From positions 434,001 through 498,000 of the forward strand of contig CAVYZH010000010.1 of NCBI GenBank assembly GCA_963772975.1: a stretch of 64,000 nucleotides of DNA. The letters run 5' to 3'. The translations under genes were made by a program, and so were the position numbers. The notes under the pieces are model-generated. The model had not been told where the DNA came from. It saw only the letters and a list, made by a program, of their open reading frames with translations, and ran no database searches. This DNA comes from AC-32 sp963772975. Lineage in GTDB: Bacteria; Actinomycetota; Thermoleophilia; Gaiellales; Gaiellaceae. Below, one piece after another: positions 32,603 to 42,012 of the stretch (position 1 is its first letter; each line of letters opens with the position of its first letter).

Positions 32603-33937
32603 TCAGTCCGCTAGCGCCAAGACCTCGTCGAGCACGCCCAGACCCTCGTCGAGCTCCTCACGCGTGATCGTCAGCGGCGGCGCCACCACGATCACGTTCC
32701 AGTGGGTCATCAGGTAGAGCCCGCGCTCCATCGCCGCCTTCACCAGCTTCGCCACCGGCGCACCCGCCTCGCCGGCCGCGTTGAACGGCACGAGCGGCTC
32801 GCGCGTCTCACGGTCCTTGACGAGCTCGATGCCCCAGAAGAGCCCCTTGCCGCGCACCTCGCCGATCGACGGGTGCTTCTCCATCAGCTCGCCGAGCCGC
32901 GCGCCGAGCACGTTGCCCATCGCGGCCGAGTTCTCGACGATGCCCTCCTCCTGGAAGGCCTCGATCGACGCGATCGCCGACGCGCACGCGAGCACGTGCC
33001 CCGAGTACGTCAGCCCGCCCGCGAAGTACTTGTCCTGCACCCAGTCGGCGAGCTTCTGGTTGATGATCATCGCGCCGAGCGGCACGTAGCCGGAGTTGAT
33101 CCCCTTGGCCACGGTCATGATGTCCGGCACGACGCCCCAGTTGTCGACGCCGAACCACTTGCCGGTGCGGCCGAAGCCGGCCATCACCTCGTCGCAGATC
33201 AGCAGGATCCCGTGCCGGTCGCAGACCTCCCGGATCGATTGCAGGTAGCCGTCCGGCGGGACGATGATCCCGTTCGTGCCGACGATCGTCTCCATGATCA
33301 CCGCGGCGACGTTTTGTGGGCCCTCGTACTGGAGGATCTCCTCGAAGTGCGGCGCACCCGTGCAGACCGGGCACGGATCGGGGTGGCCGGCCGGGCAGCG
33401 GTAGGTGTACGGATCGAGCATCCGCACGACGCCCGGGATCCCCGGCTCGGCGGGCCAGCGGCGCGGGTCGCCGGTGAGCGTGATCGCGCCGCCGGTCGCC
33501 CCGTGGTAGGAGCGGTAGCGCGCGACGATCTTGTGCCGGCCCGTGTACCAGCGCGCCAGCTTGATCGCGTTCTCGTTCGCCTCGGCGCCGCCGTTCGTGA
33601 AGAACGACATCGTCAGGTCGCCCGGCGTTACCTCGGCCAGCAGGCGCGCCAGCTCGGAGCGAGCCTCGTGCGCCATCGGCGGCCCGATCGTCGTCAGCTT
33701 GTCGGCTTGCTCCTTGATCGCCGCGACGACCTTCGGGTGCTGGTAGCCGATCGAGACGTTGACGAGCTGCGAGGCGAAGTCGAGGTAGCGGTTGCCGTCC
33801 GCGTCCCAGAAGTAGCGACCCTCGCCGCCCGTCACGACCAGCGGGTTGAGCTGGTCCTGGACCGACCAGGAGTGCAGCACGTGCTGCTTGTCGAGCTCCT
33901 GGATCCGCTTGGCGTCGAGCCCTTCCGAGACGGCCAT
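32603..33937 (-). CDS. Class III pyridoxal-phosphate aminotransferase (omega-amino acid type)
   Basis: This 444-residue class III aminotransferase transfers an amino group from an omega-amino acid to an alpha-keto acid. Fold-type I features are SYHGATGGA, ICDEVMAGFGRTG and the PLP Lys in TVAKGINSG. An insert with YRCPAGHPDPCPVCTG carries three Cys and might bind metal. The divergent gene is a CoA-acylating (methyl)malonate-semialdehyde dehydrogenase, and dihydropyrimidinase and carbamoylase genes lie nearby, so beta-alanine:pyruvate transamination is a good guess; taurine or GABA are alternatives. ATG 33937 is used; a TTG lies directly before it. Confidence 0.85.
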   Translation of the reverse strand: MAVSEGLDAKRIQELDKQHVLHSWSVQDQLNPLVVTGGEGRYFWDADGNRYLDFASQLVNVSIGYQHPKVVAAIKEQADKLTTIGPPMAHEARSELARLLAEVTPGDLTMSFFTNGGAEANENAIKLARWYTGRHKIVARYRSYHGATGGAITLTGDPRRWPAEPGIPGVVRMLDPYTYRCPAGHPDPCPVCTGAPHFEEILQYEGPQNVAAVIMETIVGTNGIIVPPDGYLQSIREVCDRHGILLICDEVMAGFGRTGKWFGVDNWGVVPDIMTVAKGINSGYVPLGAMIINQKLADWVQDKYFAGGLTYSGHVLACASAIASIEAFQEEGIVENSAAMGNVLGARLGELMEKHPSIGEVRGKGLFWGIELVKDRETREPLVPFNAAGEAGAPVAKLVKAAMERGLYLMTHWNVIVVAPPLTITREELDEGLGVLDEVLALAD

Positions 33938-33947
33938 CAAAACGATC

Positions 33948-33957
33948 CTAGCGCTAG
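33948..33957. promoter_or_regulatory. 10-bp palindrome in a 47-bp divergent intergenic region
   Basis: CTAGCGCTAG is a perfect palindrome in the gap between the aminotransferase and semialdehyde dehydrogenase starts. It may be an operator controlling both genes or part of a -10 region. No regulator gene is adjacent. Confidence 0.35.
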
Positions 33958-33984
33958 TCTGCGCGTGACTCGAAGGAGGCGGAG

Positions 33985-35517
33985 ATGACCGAGGTAGCGG
34001 AGCAGTTCACAGAGGAGCGCTCGGGCGAAGTGGCGCGAATCACGCACTGGATCGGCGGCCGCCGCGTCCAGGGCACGTCGGGACGCAGAGGCCCGGTCTA
34101 CAACCCGGCCACCGGCGAGCAGAGCGGCGAGGTCGACTTCGCCAGCGTCGAGGAGGTCGACGCGGCCGTCCAGGCGGCCACGCGCGCCTTCGAGAGCTGG
34201 CGCACGGTCTCCCTCTCGCGCCGCACCGAGCTCTTCTTCCGCATCCGCGAGCTCTTCCACCAGCACGCCGAGGACATCGCAAAGCTCCTGACGCTCGAGC
34301 ACGGCAAGGTGCTCTCAGACGCGAAGGGCGAGGTCGCGCGCGGGCTCGAGGTGATCGAGTTCTGCTGCGGCATCCCCGAGCTGCTGAAGGGCAGCTACTC
34401 GGAGCAGGCCTCGACCGGGATCGACGTCTATTCGATTCGCCAGCCGCACGGCGTCGTCGCCGGGATCACGCCGTTCAACTTCCCCGCGATGGTGCCCATG
34501 TGGATGTGGGCGCCCGCGATCGCCTGCGGCAACACCTTCGTGCTGAAGCCGTCGGAGAAGGATCCCTCGGCCTCGATGCTGACGGCCGAGCTGCTGAAGG
34601 AGGCCGGCCTCCCGGACGGCGTCTTCAACGTCGTGCACGGCGACAAGACCGCGGTCGACGCGGTGCTCGAGCATCCGGAGATCGCCGCCGTCAGCTTCGT
34701 CGGCTCGACCCCGATCGCGCGCTACGTCTACGAGACGGGCACGAAGGCCGGCAAGCGCGTGCAGGCGCTCGGCGGGGCGAAGAACCACATGATCGTGCTC
34801 CCCGACGCCGACATCGAGATGGCCGCCGACGCGGCCGTCAGCGCCGGCTACGGCTCGGCGGGCGAGCGCTGCATGGCCGTCTCGATGCTCGTCGCGGTGG
34901 GCCATGCTGCCGACGACCTCGTCGGCGCGATCCAGGAGCGGCTGCCGAAGGTGAAGGTCGGCGACGGCATGAACCCGGACTCCGAGATGGGCCCGCTCGT
35001 CACGCGTGAGCACCGCGACAAGGTCGCCTCGTACATCGAGAAGGGCGCCGCCGAGGGCGCGAAGGTCGTCACCGACGGCCGTGAGACCGCGCCGGACAAC
35101 GGCGGCTTCTTCCTCGGCGTCACGCTGCTCGACGAGGTCACGCCGGAGATGGACGTCTACAAGGACGAGATCTTCGGGCCGGTGCTCGGGATCACGCGCG
35201 TGGACACCTACGAGGAGGCCGTGCGCCTCGTGAACGAGAACCCCTACGGCAACGGCGTCGCGATCTTCACGCGCGACGGCGGCGTCGCCCGGCAGTTCCA
35301 GTTCGAGGTCAATGCCGGCATGGTCGGCGTCAACGTCCCGATCCCGGTACCGGTCGCCTACTACTCGTTCGGCGGCTGGAAGAACTCCCTCTTCGGCGAC
35401 CTGCACGTCTACGGGCCGGAGGGGATCCAGTTCTACACGCAGGGCAAGGTCGTCACCTCGCGCTGGCCGGACCCGGCGACCTCGAAGGTCGACCTGGGCT
35501 TCCCGCAGACCAGGTGA
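33985..35517 (+). CDS. mmsA: CoA-acylating methylmalonate/malonate-semialdehyde dehydrogenase
   Basis: This 510-residue aldehyde dehydrogenase of the MmsA type oxidises malonate or methylmalonate semialdehyde to acetyl-CoA or propionyl-CoA with loss of CO2. The catalytic Cys is in YGSAGERCMAVSM; GITPFNFPAMVPMWM and QALGGAKNHMIVLPDADI are typical of MmsA. ATG 33985 follows AGGAGG. The neighbouring aminotransferase would supply malonate semialdehyde from beta-alanine. Its stop overlaps the DJ-1/PfpI gene (GTGA). Confidence 0.93.
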   Translation: MTEVAEQFTEERSGEVARITHWIGGRRVQGTSGRRGPVYNPATGEQSGEVDFASVEEVDAAVQAATRAFESWRTVSLSRRTELFFRIRELFHQHAEDIAKLLTLEHGKVLSDAKGEVARGLEVIEFCCGIPELLKGSYSEQASTGIDVYSIRQPHGVVAGITPFNFPAMVPMWMWAPAIACGNTFVLKPSEKDPSASMLTAELLKEAGLPDGVFNVVHGDKTAVDAVLEHPEIAAVSFVGSTPIARYVYETGTKAGKRVQALGGAKNHMIVLPDADIEMAADAAVSAGYGSAGERCMAVSMLVAVGHAADDLVGAIQERLPKVKVGDGMNPDSEMGPLVTREHRDKVASYIEKGAAEGAKVVTDGRETAPDNGGFFLGVTLLDEVTPEMDVYKDEIFGPVLGITRVDTYEEAVRLVNENPYGNGVAIFTRDGGVARQFQFEVNAGMVGVNVPIPVPVAYYSFGGWKNSLFGDLHVYGPEGIQFYTQGKVVTSRWPDPATSKVDLGFPQTR

Positions 35518-36098
35518 CGATCGGCGTCGCGCTCTTCGAGGGCGCCGAGGAGCTCGACTGGGCTGGGCCGTGGGAGGTACTGGCCGCGTGGTCGAAGCAG
35601 TGGCCTGACGACGGCGTTCGCGTGCTGACGCTGGCGCGCGAGGCGGGGACGATCACCTGCGCGAAGGGTTTGCAGGTCGTGCCCGAGGAGACGTGGGAGA
35701 CCGCGCCGCCGCTGGACGTGCTCGTCTATCCCGGCGGCCGAGGCACCCGGCGGGAGCTGGCCGACGAGGCGGTGCTCGACTGGATCCGCGGTCTCGCCGG
35801 CGGCGGAACGGTCGTCGCCAGCGTCTGCACCGGCTCGCTCGTGCTCGCGGCGGCCGGGCTGCTCGACGGCAAGCCGGCGACGACGCACTGGCAGTCGCTC
35901 GAGCTGCTGCCGACGCTGGGCCGCGAGATCGAGGTCCGGCCGGACGATCGCTTCGTCGACAACGGCAACGTGATCACGGCCGCGGGCGTCTCGGCCGGGA
36001 TCGACATGGCGCTGCACCTCGTCGCGCGCCTGCACTCACCGGACCGAGCCCGCGAGGTGCGCCGCTACATCCAGTACGACCCCGAGCCGCCTGTCTAA
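35514..36098 (+). CDS. DJ-1/PfpI family protein (isonitrile hydratase-like)
   Basis: This 194-residue class I glutamine amidotransferase-like protein has the nucleophile-elbow Cys in VASVCTGSLVLAAAGLL, the usual DJ-1 place, and an acidic residue near the N-terminus (FEGAEELDWAGP). It resembles isonitrile hydratase and the sensor domain of AraC/GATase regulators, but lacks a DNA-binding domain. The GTG start overlaps the mmsA stop. The actual reaction is unknown. Confidence 0.82.
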   Translation: MTIGVALFEGAEELDWAGPWEVLAAWSKQWPDDGVRVLTLAREAGTITCAKGLQVVPEETWETAPPLDVLVYPGGRGTRRELADEAVLDWIRGLAGGGTVVASVCTGSLVLAAAGLLDGKPATTHWQSLELLPTLGREIEVRPDDRFVDNGNVITAAGVSAGIDMALHLVARLHSPDRAREVRRYIQYDPEPPV

Positions 36099-36108
36099 GC
36101 CGGACCCC

Positions 36109-36135
36109 CAGTGACAGTCACAGTGACTGTCACTG
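36109..36135. terminator. 12-bp perfect inverted repeat between convergent genes
   Basis: Two 12-base arms (CAGTGACAGTCA and its complement) flank a 3-base loop. They lie between the stop of the DJ-1 gene and the stop of the convergent dihydropyrimidinase gene. No T run is present. It probably acts as a bidirectional terminator. Confidence 0.5.
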
Positions 36136-36147
36136 TTGGCCTTCCGT

Positions 36148-37559
36148 CTACGCGACGGCGGTCTTCGGCCGCAGCTCCTGCCCGAAGCGGGCACGAGGCA
36201 CGTAGCGGCCGATGCCCGGCGACGCCACGAGCTCGCCGTTCTCGACGAGCACGTTCCCGCGTAGGAGGACGACCTCCGGGGTGCCTGTCACCTCGGTGCC
36301 TTCGTAGAGGTTGTAGTCGGTCTTCGAGTGCTGGTTCGCGGCCGTGATCGTGTGCTTGCGCTCGGGGTCGAAGATGACGAGATCGGCGTCGGAGCCGACC
36401 GCGACCGTGCCCTTCTTCGGGTAGAGGCCGAACAGCTTCGCGGGCGAAGTCGCCAGCAGCTCGACCATCCGGTTGAGCGAGATCCGGCCGGCACGGGCGC
36501 CGAACTCGTGGATCATGTGCAGCCGGTTCTCGAGACCCGGCCCGCCGTTCGGGATCTTCGAGAAGTCGTCCTTGCCGAGCGTCTTCTGGCCGTCGAAGAG
36601 GAAGGCGCAGTGGTCGGTCGAGATCGCCGAGAGCGCGTCGGTGCGCACCGCGTTCCAGAGCACGTCCCAGTTCGACTTGTCGCGGACGGGCGGCGAGTAG
36701 ACGTACTTCGCGCCCTCGAAGTTCGGCTTCGCGATGTCGTCGAGCGAGTTGAAGAAGTACTGCGTACAGGTCTCGCCCCAGACGTCCCAGCCGGCCTCGC
36801 GGGCCCGGGCGATCGGCTCGACCGCCTCGCGGCACGTGACGTGGACGACGTACAGCGGGGCGCCGGCGACGTGGGCGAGCTGGATCGCGCGGTTCGTCGC
36901 CTCGCCCTCGGCCTCGGGCGGCCGGGTCAGCGCGTGGTAGAGCGGGTCGGTGTTGCCGGCCTCGAGCGCCTGCCGGACGAGCACGTCGATCAGGTCGCCG
37001 TTCTCGGCGTGCACCATCACCAGCGCGCCGGTCTGGGAGGCGACCTCCATCGTCCGGAAGAGCGTCTCGTCGTCGACCATCAGCGCGCCCTTGTAGGCCA
37101 TGAACAGCTTGTACGAGGTGATGCCCTCGTCGGGCAGCGTGGCCAGCTCCTCCAGCGATCCGCCCTCGTCCAGGTCGGTGACGGCCATGTGGTAGCCCAT
37201 GTCGATCACCTGCTTGCCGGCGGCCTTCGAGCGCCAGTCGGCGATCGCGTCCGCGAAGCTCGAGCCGTGCGGCTGGATGATGAAGTCGACGTGCGTCGTC
37301 GTCCCGCCGAAGGCCGCGGCGGTCTGGCCCGACTCGACGTCGTCGATCGTGACCGTCCCGCCGAAGGGCATGTCGAGGTGCGTGTGCGGGTCGACGAGGC
37401 CCGGCAGGACGTACTTGCCGCTCGCGTCGATCACCTTGTCGGCGCTCGTCTCGAGCGACTCGCCGATCAGTGCGACACGGTCTCGTCCTCGACGTAGACG
37501 TCGGCGACGTAGTCGTCGGCCGCGGTGATGATCCGGCCGCCCTTGATCAGAACTGACAC
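36148..37559 (-). CDS. Dihydropyrimidinase/hydantoinase, broken by one-base frameshift
   Basis: This amidohydrolase opens the ring of dihydropyrimidines or hydantoins. The main frame (37434-36148) has the metal motif LVDPHTHLDM and later His/Asp residues (MVHAENG, STDHCAFLFDG). It lacks the first strand of the fold. That strand is encoded just upstream in another frame from GTG 37559 (VSVLIKGGRIITAADD to EDETVS), which runs into TGA near 37470. Restoring one base there joins the two halves into a normal protein of about 470 residues. It is a sequencing indel or a recent pseudogene. The carbamoylase at 37572 diverges from it. Confidence 0.88.
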
Positions 37560-37571
37560 GGCGACGAGTTT

Positions 37572-38825
37572 ATGCTCGCCGCCATGCCCTTGTCACCGGC
37601 CCGTACCGTCGACGAGCTGAAGGAGCTGCGCGAGCTGACCGGCGACAAGAACGGCGCGCAGCGGGTCGCCTGGACCGACACCTGGGCGCAGGCGCGCGAG
37701 TGGCTGCGCGGCAAGCTCGACGGCCTGCCGCTCGAGTACGAGCTCGACGAGGCGGGCAACCAGTGGTGGACGCTGCAGGGCCGGGTCGAAGAGCGTGCGG
37801 TTCTGATCGGCGGGCACATCGACTCGGTGCCGAACGGCGGCTGGCTCGACGGCTGCCTGAACGTGATGGCCGGGGTCGAGGTGATGCGGCGGCTCGCCGA
37901 GGACGGACAGCCGGCGGCAACGGTGCGGTTGGTCGACTGGGCCGACGAGGAGGGCGCTCGCTTTGGACGCTCGCTGTTCGGCTCGTCGGCCGCGAGCGGC
38001 TCGATGGACGACCAGGACGAGCTGCGGCAGCGGCGCGACGCAGACGGGGTGGCGCTACCCGATGCGCTGCTCGCGCACGGAGTCGAGCTCGACCGGGCGC
38101 TGGAGGCCCGCAAGCAGCTGGAGAGCACGGCCGCCTACCTCGAGCTGCACATCGAGCAGGGACCGGTGCTGGAGTCGCTGAACCTGCCGCTGGGCGTCGT
38201 CCTCGGCACCTTCGGCGTCGAGCGGCACCAGGTCACCTTCCGCGGCCAGGCCGCGCATGCCGGTTCGACCCCGATGGACAAACGGCGCGACGCGCTGGCC
38301 GGCGCGGCGAAGCTCGAGCTCGAGATCCGCGAGATCGCGAAGCGCACCGGCGGCGGCGCGGTGTGCACGATGGGCGGCGTCGTCACGCGGCCGGGGATCG
38401 TCACCTCGGTGGTCGAGACGGCCGAATGCCTGCTCGACCAGCGGCATCTCGACGCGAACCAGCTCGCGGAGATGCTCAGCAACGCCGAAGCGGCCTCGCG
38501 CCGGTTTGCGCAGGAGGAGGACCTCGAGGTCGAGTGGGAGCGGATCTGGAACATCGAGCCGATCCTGTTCGACGACGGCCTGATCGAGCTCGCCGACGAG
38601 TCGGTCCGGGAGGTGGCGGGTGAGTCGCACCGCCTGCCGAGCGGACCCTTGCACGACGCCGCCGAGGTCGCGCGCGCGGGCGTGCCGACCGTGATGGTCT
38701 TCGTCCAGAGCCTGCGCGGCCTTTCGCACACGAAGCTCGAGGACACGAAGGAGGAGCACCTCGAGCTGTCGGTGCAGGCGCTCGATCGCCTGGCCGACAG
38801 GACGATCGCCATGGTCGCCGGCTAG
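37572..38825 (+). CDS. Zn-dependent N-carbamoyl-amino-acid hydrolase (M20 family)
   Basis: This 417-residue M20-type amidohydrolase of the allantoate amidohydrolase/N-carbamoyl-L-amino-acid hydrolase/beta-ureidopropionase group has metal ligands in GGHIDSVPNGGWLDG, WADEEGARFGRSLFGS and HIEQGP. With the divergent dihydropyrimidinase it would turn dihydrouracil into beta-alanine, CO2 and ammonia, or carbamoyl amino acids into amino acids. ATG 37572 or 37584 may be the start; the divergent gene starts 12 bases away. Confidence 0.9.
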   Translation: MLAAMPLSPARTVDELKELRELTGDKNGAQRVAWTDTWAQAREWLRGKLDGLPLEYELDEAGNQWWTLQGRVEERAVLIGGHIDSVPNGGWLDGCLNVMAGVEVMRRLAEDGQPAATVRLVDWADEEGARFGRSLFGSSAASGSMDDQDELRQRRDADGVALPDALLAHGVELDRALEARKQLESTAAYLELHIEQGPVLESLNLPLGVVLGTFGVERHQVTFRGQAAHAGSTPMDKRRDALAGAAKLELEIREIAKRTGGGAVCTMGGVVTRPGIVTSVVETAECLLDQRHLDANQLAEMLSNAEAASRRFAQEEDLEVEWERIWNIEPILFDDGLIELADESVREVAGESHRLPSGPLHDAAEVARAGVPTVMVFVQSLRGLSHTKLEDTKEEHLELSVQALDRLADRTIAMVAG

Positions 38826-38888
38826 AAGAGGAGCACGGGCCGCGGCGATATGCTCACCTCCCTGCCACTGACCGGGGAGGAGGAGCAC

Positions 38889-39908
38889 ATGTTGAGGTTC
38901 GGCGTCACGGCTCTGCCGGATCCGCCGTACACGCGCCTTGTCGAGGTGTTCCAGAACGGCGAGGGCAAAGGCTTCGAGTACGGCTGGACTTACGACTCGC
39001 ACATCCTCTGGCAGGACAGCTACGCGACGCTCCCGATCGCCGCGGTGCAGACCGAGAAGATCAAGCTCGGCCATTGCGTGACCAATCCCGGGATCCGCGA
39101 CCCGACGATCACCGCGAGCTGGTACGCGACCCTGCACGACATCTCGAACGGCCGCGCCGTGATGGGCATCGGCCGGGGCGACTCCTCACGGCGCGTGGTC
39201 GGCCTGAAGCCGGTCAGGGTCGACGAGTTCGAGCGCCGGCTGGTGATGATCAAGGACCTGATGAACGGCCGCACGGTCGAGTGGAACGACAAGGAGCTGG
39301 AGCTCGAGTGGGTGCGCGAGGAGCTGCCGGACATCCCGATGTACGTCGCCGGCTACGGGCCGCGCGCGCTCGGAGTCGCCGGCCGCGTCGGCGACGGCGT
39401 GATCATCCAGCTCGCCGACCCGCAGATCATCCAGTGGATCATGGGCACCGCCCGCAAGGCGGCCGAGGAGGCCGGCCGCGACCCGGCCGCGCTCCAGTGC
39501 ATCGTCTGCGCGCCGAGCCACGTCACCGACGACCTTGCCGAGGCGCGCGAGCAGGTGCGCTGGTTCCCGGCGATGGTCTCGAACCACGTGATGGACCTGG
39601 TCGAGCGTTACGGCGAGGACTCCGACGAGATCCCGAGGGCGCTCACGGACTTCGTCAAGGCGCGGAAGTTCTACGACTACTCCGAGCACAGCCGCGTCGG
39701 CGCCAAGCACGGCGAGTTCGTCACGGACGAGATCTGCGACCGCTTCTGCGTGCTCGGCAACACCGAGCAGATCAACGAGAAGCTGCGCGAACTCGAGGGC
39801 ATCGGCGTCGACCAGTTCGACATCTACCTGATGACCGAGCGCGCCGACGAGACGCTGGCCGCCTACGGCAGCGACGTGATCCCGCAGTTCACCGGCGTCG
39901 CCGCCTAG
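38889..39908 (+). CDS. LLM-family flavin/F420-type oxidoreductase
   Basis: This 339-residue luciferase-like monooxygenase-fold protein starts MLRFGVTALPDPPYTRLVE at ATG 38889 behind a strong GGGGAGGAGGAG site. VMGIGRGDSSRRVVGLKP and MYVAGYGPRALGVAGRVGDG are typical of F420-dependent LLM oxidoreductases. It follows the carbamoylase on the same strand by 63 bases, and may act on a pyrimidine or related ring in the same pathway; that link is inference. The cofactor (F420 or FMN) cannot be told for certain. Confidence 0.85.
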   Translation: MLRFGVTALPDPPYTRLVEVFQNGEGKGFEYGWTYDSHILWQDSYATLPIAAVQTEKIKLGHCVTNPGIRDPTITASWYATLHDISNGRAVMGIGRGDSSRRVVGLKPVRVDEFERRLVMIKDLMNGRTVEWNDKELELEWVREELPDIPMYVAGYGPRALGVAGRVGDGVIIQLADPQIIQWIMGTARKAAEEAGRDPAALQCIVCAPSHVTDDLAEAREQVRWFPAMVSNHVMDLVERYGEDSDEIPRALTDFVKARKFYDYSEHSRVGAKHGEFVTDEICDRFCVLGNTEQINEKLRELEGIGVDQFDIYLMTERADETLAAYGSDVIPQFTGVAA

Positions 39909-40949
39909 CGCAGCCGGCGCATCGGCACGAATACGAGCCGGCCGGTGTTGGCCGGTCCGCGGAACGCGTAGGCGAGCCCGCTCGGCTCGAGCTGTACGGC
40001 GCTGACTGCCGCGGAGGCGTGAGCGGTGAAGACGCTCTTGCCGGTCGTGAGCCGCACGACGTGCACGGTGCGTCCGGCGCTGTACGCGGCCAGGCCGTTG
40101 CTGATGTCGAGCTGCGCCGCCCCGGCCGCCCGCCACGTGCGCAGTCGCCGGCCGGAGTGCGAGTTGTAGACCTCGAGCGCCGACGCCTTTCGTCAGGACG
40201 ACGAGGTAGTCGCCGCGTAGCGCCACCTCCTGCGCTGAGCTTGGGACGACGTTTCGCCGCAGCTGTGCCCGGGTCGAGTAGATCCCGACCGTTCCGTCGC
40301 TCCGCAGTACCGCTAGCTGCCGGCCATCGGTCGCCCGGGCGGTCATCGTCGCCACGCCCTGCGAGAGGTCGCTCACGCGAGCGGCGACGCGCTCCAGGCC
40401 GGCAGTGGTGACCTCGCCGTGAGAATCCGTCGCCCAGTGGTTGATCGCGAGGAACCTGCCCGCGCCGACCAGCCCACCCAGCCAGTTTCCAGTGAGCACG
40501 CCGCTGACGTCGCCGGTGCGGTACGCCGACGCGAGCACGCGCTCGCCCGGGTGTGCGACAACTGTCGTGTAGAGGTAGTCGCCGCTCTCAGAGTTGCCGC
40601 CCTGGTTGACGATCCAGGCGACGCGCGAGCCGGCCAGCGCGAGCTCGCGGACGCCGGCTCCGGTGCTGGTGTTGTCGGCGCCGCAGGTCTGGCGGCCGCT
40701 CACGCGCGTCGTCGTCCCGCGGGCGGCGTTCCAGACGTAAACCGTGTTGCAGCGTTTCGGGCTGTACTCGGCGCTGACGTCGTAGGCGATGCGTGAGCCG
40801 TCCATGGCGAGCGCCTCGATCTCGCCCGGCGTCGACTTCTGAAGGATGCGCGGGCCGGTCGCGGCCGAACCGTCGAATGCGACGAGCAGCAGGCCGGCGG
40901 CGGCGAGTGCAGCGGCGGCAGTCCTGGGCGGCGATTGGCTCACGCGCAC
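39905..40949 (-). CDS. Secreted beta-propeller-like protein, broken by one-base frameshift
   Basis: The ORF has a signal peptide (about 1-30) and repeated short beta blades with LALAGSRVAWIV and VALRGDYLVVLT. After VVLTK the frame shifts near 40184-40190. In the shifted frame the protein continues plausibly (ALEVYNSHSGRRLRTWR) through further blades to a TAG at 39905, next to the end of the LLM gene. Removing one G in AAAGGCG restores a protein of about 347 residues. Its function is unknown; such propellers are common exported proteins in actinobacteria. Confidence 0.65.
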
Positions 40950-41019
40950 GTTCTAACGGCACCGCGTGATGGATCTGTAAGACCCGGGTGAGGGAATCGT
41001 GCCGTGTTAGCCTCAGGCG

Positions 41020-41922
41020 GTGACCGGGGCCAGGCGCATCCTCCTCGCGGCGAGCGCGCTGCTGCTCGCCGTGCTCGCGTTCGTAGCCGCGGGCTGCGGC
41101 TCGAGCTCCAACAGCTCGGCCGGCTCGACCTCGACGGCCGCGAGCAGCTGCTCGAACAAGGACGACCTCAACCTCGTCACCCTCGACCAGCTGACGATCG
41201 GCACCGACAACCCTGCTTTCCCGCCCTGGTTCGGCGGGACGCCGCACAAGCCGTGGCAGGTCAGCGACCCGAACAGCGGCGAGGGCTACGAGAGCGCCGT
41301 CGCCTATGCGGTCGCGAAGCAGCTCGGCTTCGACAAGGCCGGAGTCAAATGGATTCACGTGCCGTTCGCCAACTCGTACGCGCCGGGACCGAAGCCGTTC
41401 GACTTCGACATCAACCAGATCTCGTTCACGCCCGCGCGCGCGAAGGTGGTCGACTTCAGCGACTCTTACTACGACGTCAACCAGTCGGTCGTCGTGAACA
41501 AGGGAACGCCGATCGCGTCGGCAACCAGCGTCGCCGCCCTGAAGCCATATGACCTCGGCGCGCAGCTCGGAACGACGAGCTACCAGTTCATCAAGGACAC
41601 GATCCAGCCCACGAAGCAGCCGTCCGTCTTCCCGTCCAACACCGGAGCCGTGCAGGCGCTGAAGAACAAGCAGATCGACGGGCTCGTGGTCGACCTGCCG
41701 ACGGCCTTCTACGTCACGGCGGTGCAGGTGCCGAACTCGAAGGTGCTCGGCCAGTTCCCGGCCGAGCCGGGTGGGGAGCACTTCGGGATGGTCTTCGCGA
41801 AGGGCAACTCGCTCCGCGAGTGCGTCAACGACGCGCTGGCAAAGCTCCGTAGCAACGGCACGCTCAAGCAGCTTCAGCAGAAGTGGCTGGCGAAGGCGAC
41901 CGGCGCTCCGATCCTGAAGTAG
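41020..41922 (+). CDS. Polar amino acid ABC transporter substrate-binding lipoprotein
   Basis: This 300-residue extracellular solute-binding protein of family 3 has a lipoprotein signal peptide with Cys26 in FVAAGC. It has the bilobed pattern with FDINQISFTPARAKVVDFSDS and QIDGLVVDLPTAF. The following permease and ATPase genes complete an amino acid importer. Lack of other amino acid genes leaves the ligand open; a product or precursor of the pyrimidine block is possible. Confidence 0.92.
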   Translation: MTGARRILLAASALLLAVLAFVAAGCGSSSNSSAGSTSTAASSCSNKDDLNLVTLDQLTIGTDNPAFPPWFGGTPHKPWQVSDPNSGEGYESAVAYAVAKQLGFDKAGVKWIHVPFANSYAPGPKPFDFDINQISFTPARAKVVDFSDSYYDVNQSVVVNKGTPIASATSVAALKPYDLGAQLGTTSYQFIKDTIQPTKQPSVFPSNTGAVQALKNKQIDGLVVDLPTAFYVTAVQVPNSKVLGQFPAEPGGEHFGMVFAKGNSLRECVNDALAKLRSNGTLKQLQQKWLAKATGAPILK

Positions 41923-42012
41923 AGCGCCGTTCGCGCCTGCTCGGCGGGCTCCACTTCGAAGGCGAAGGCGTACGCGGGGTCGCGATCGCGCTCCTCAGCA
42001 CGGCCGATCTTC

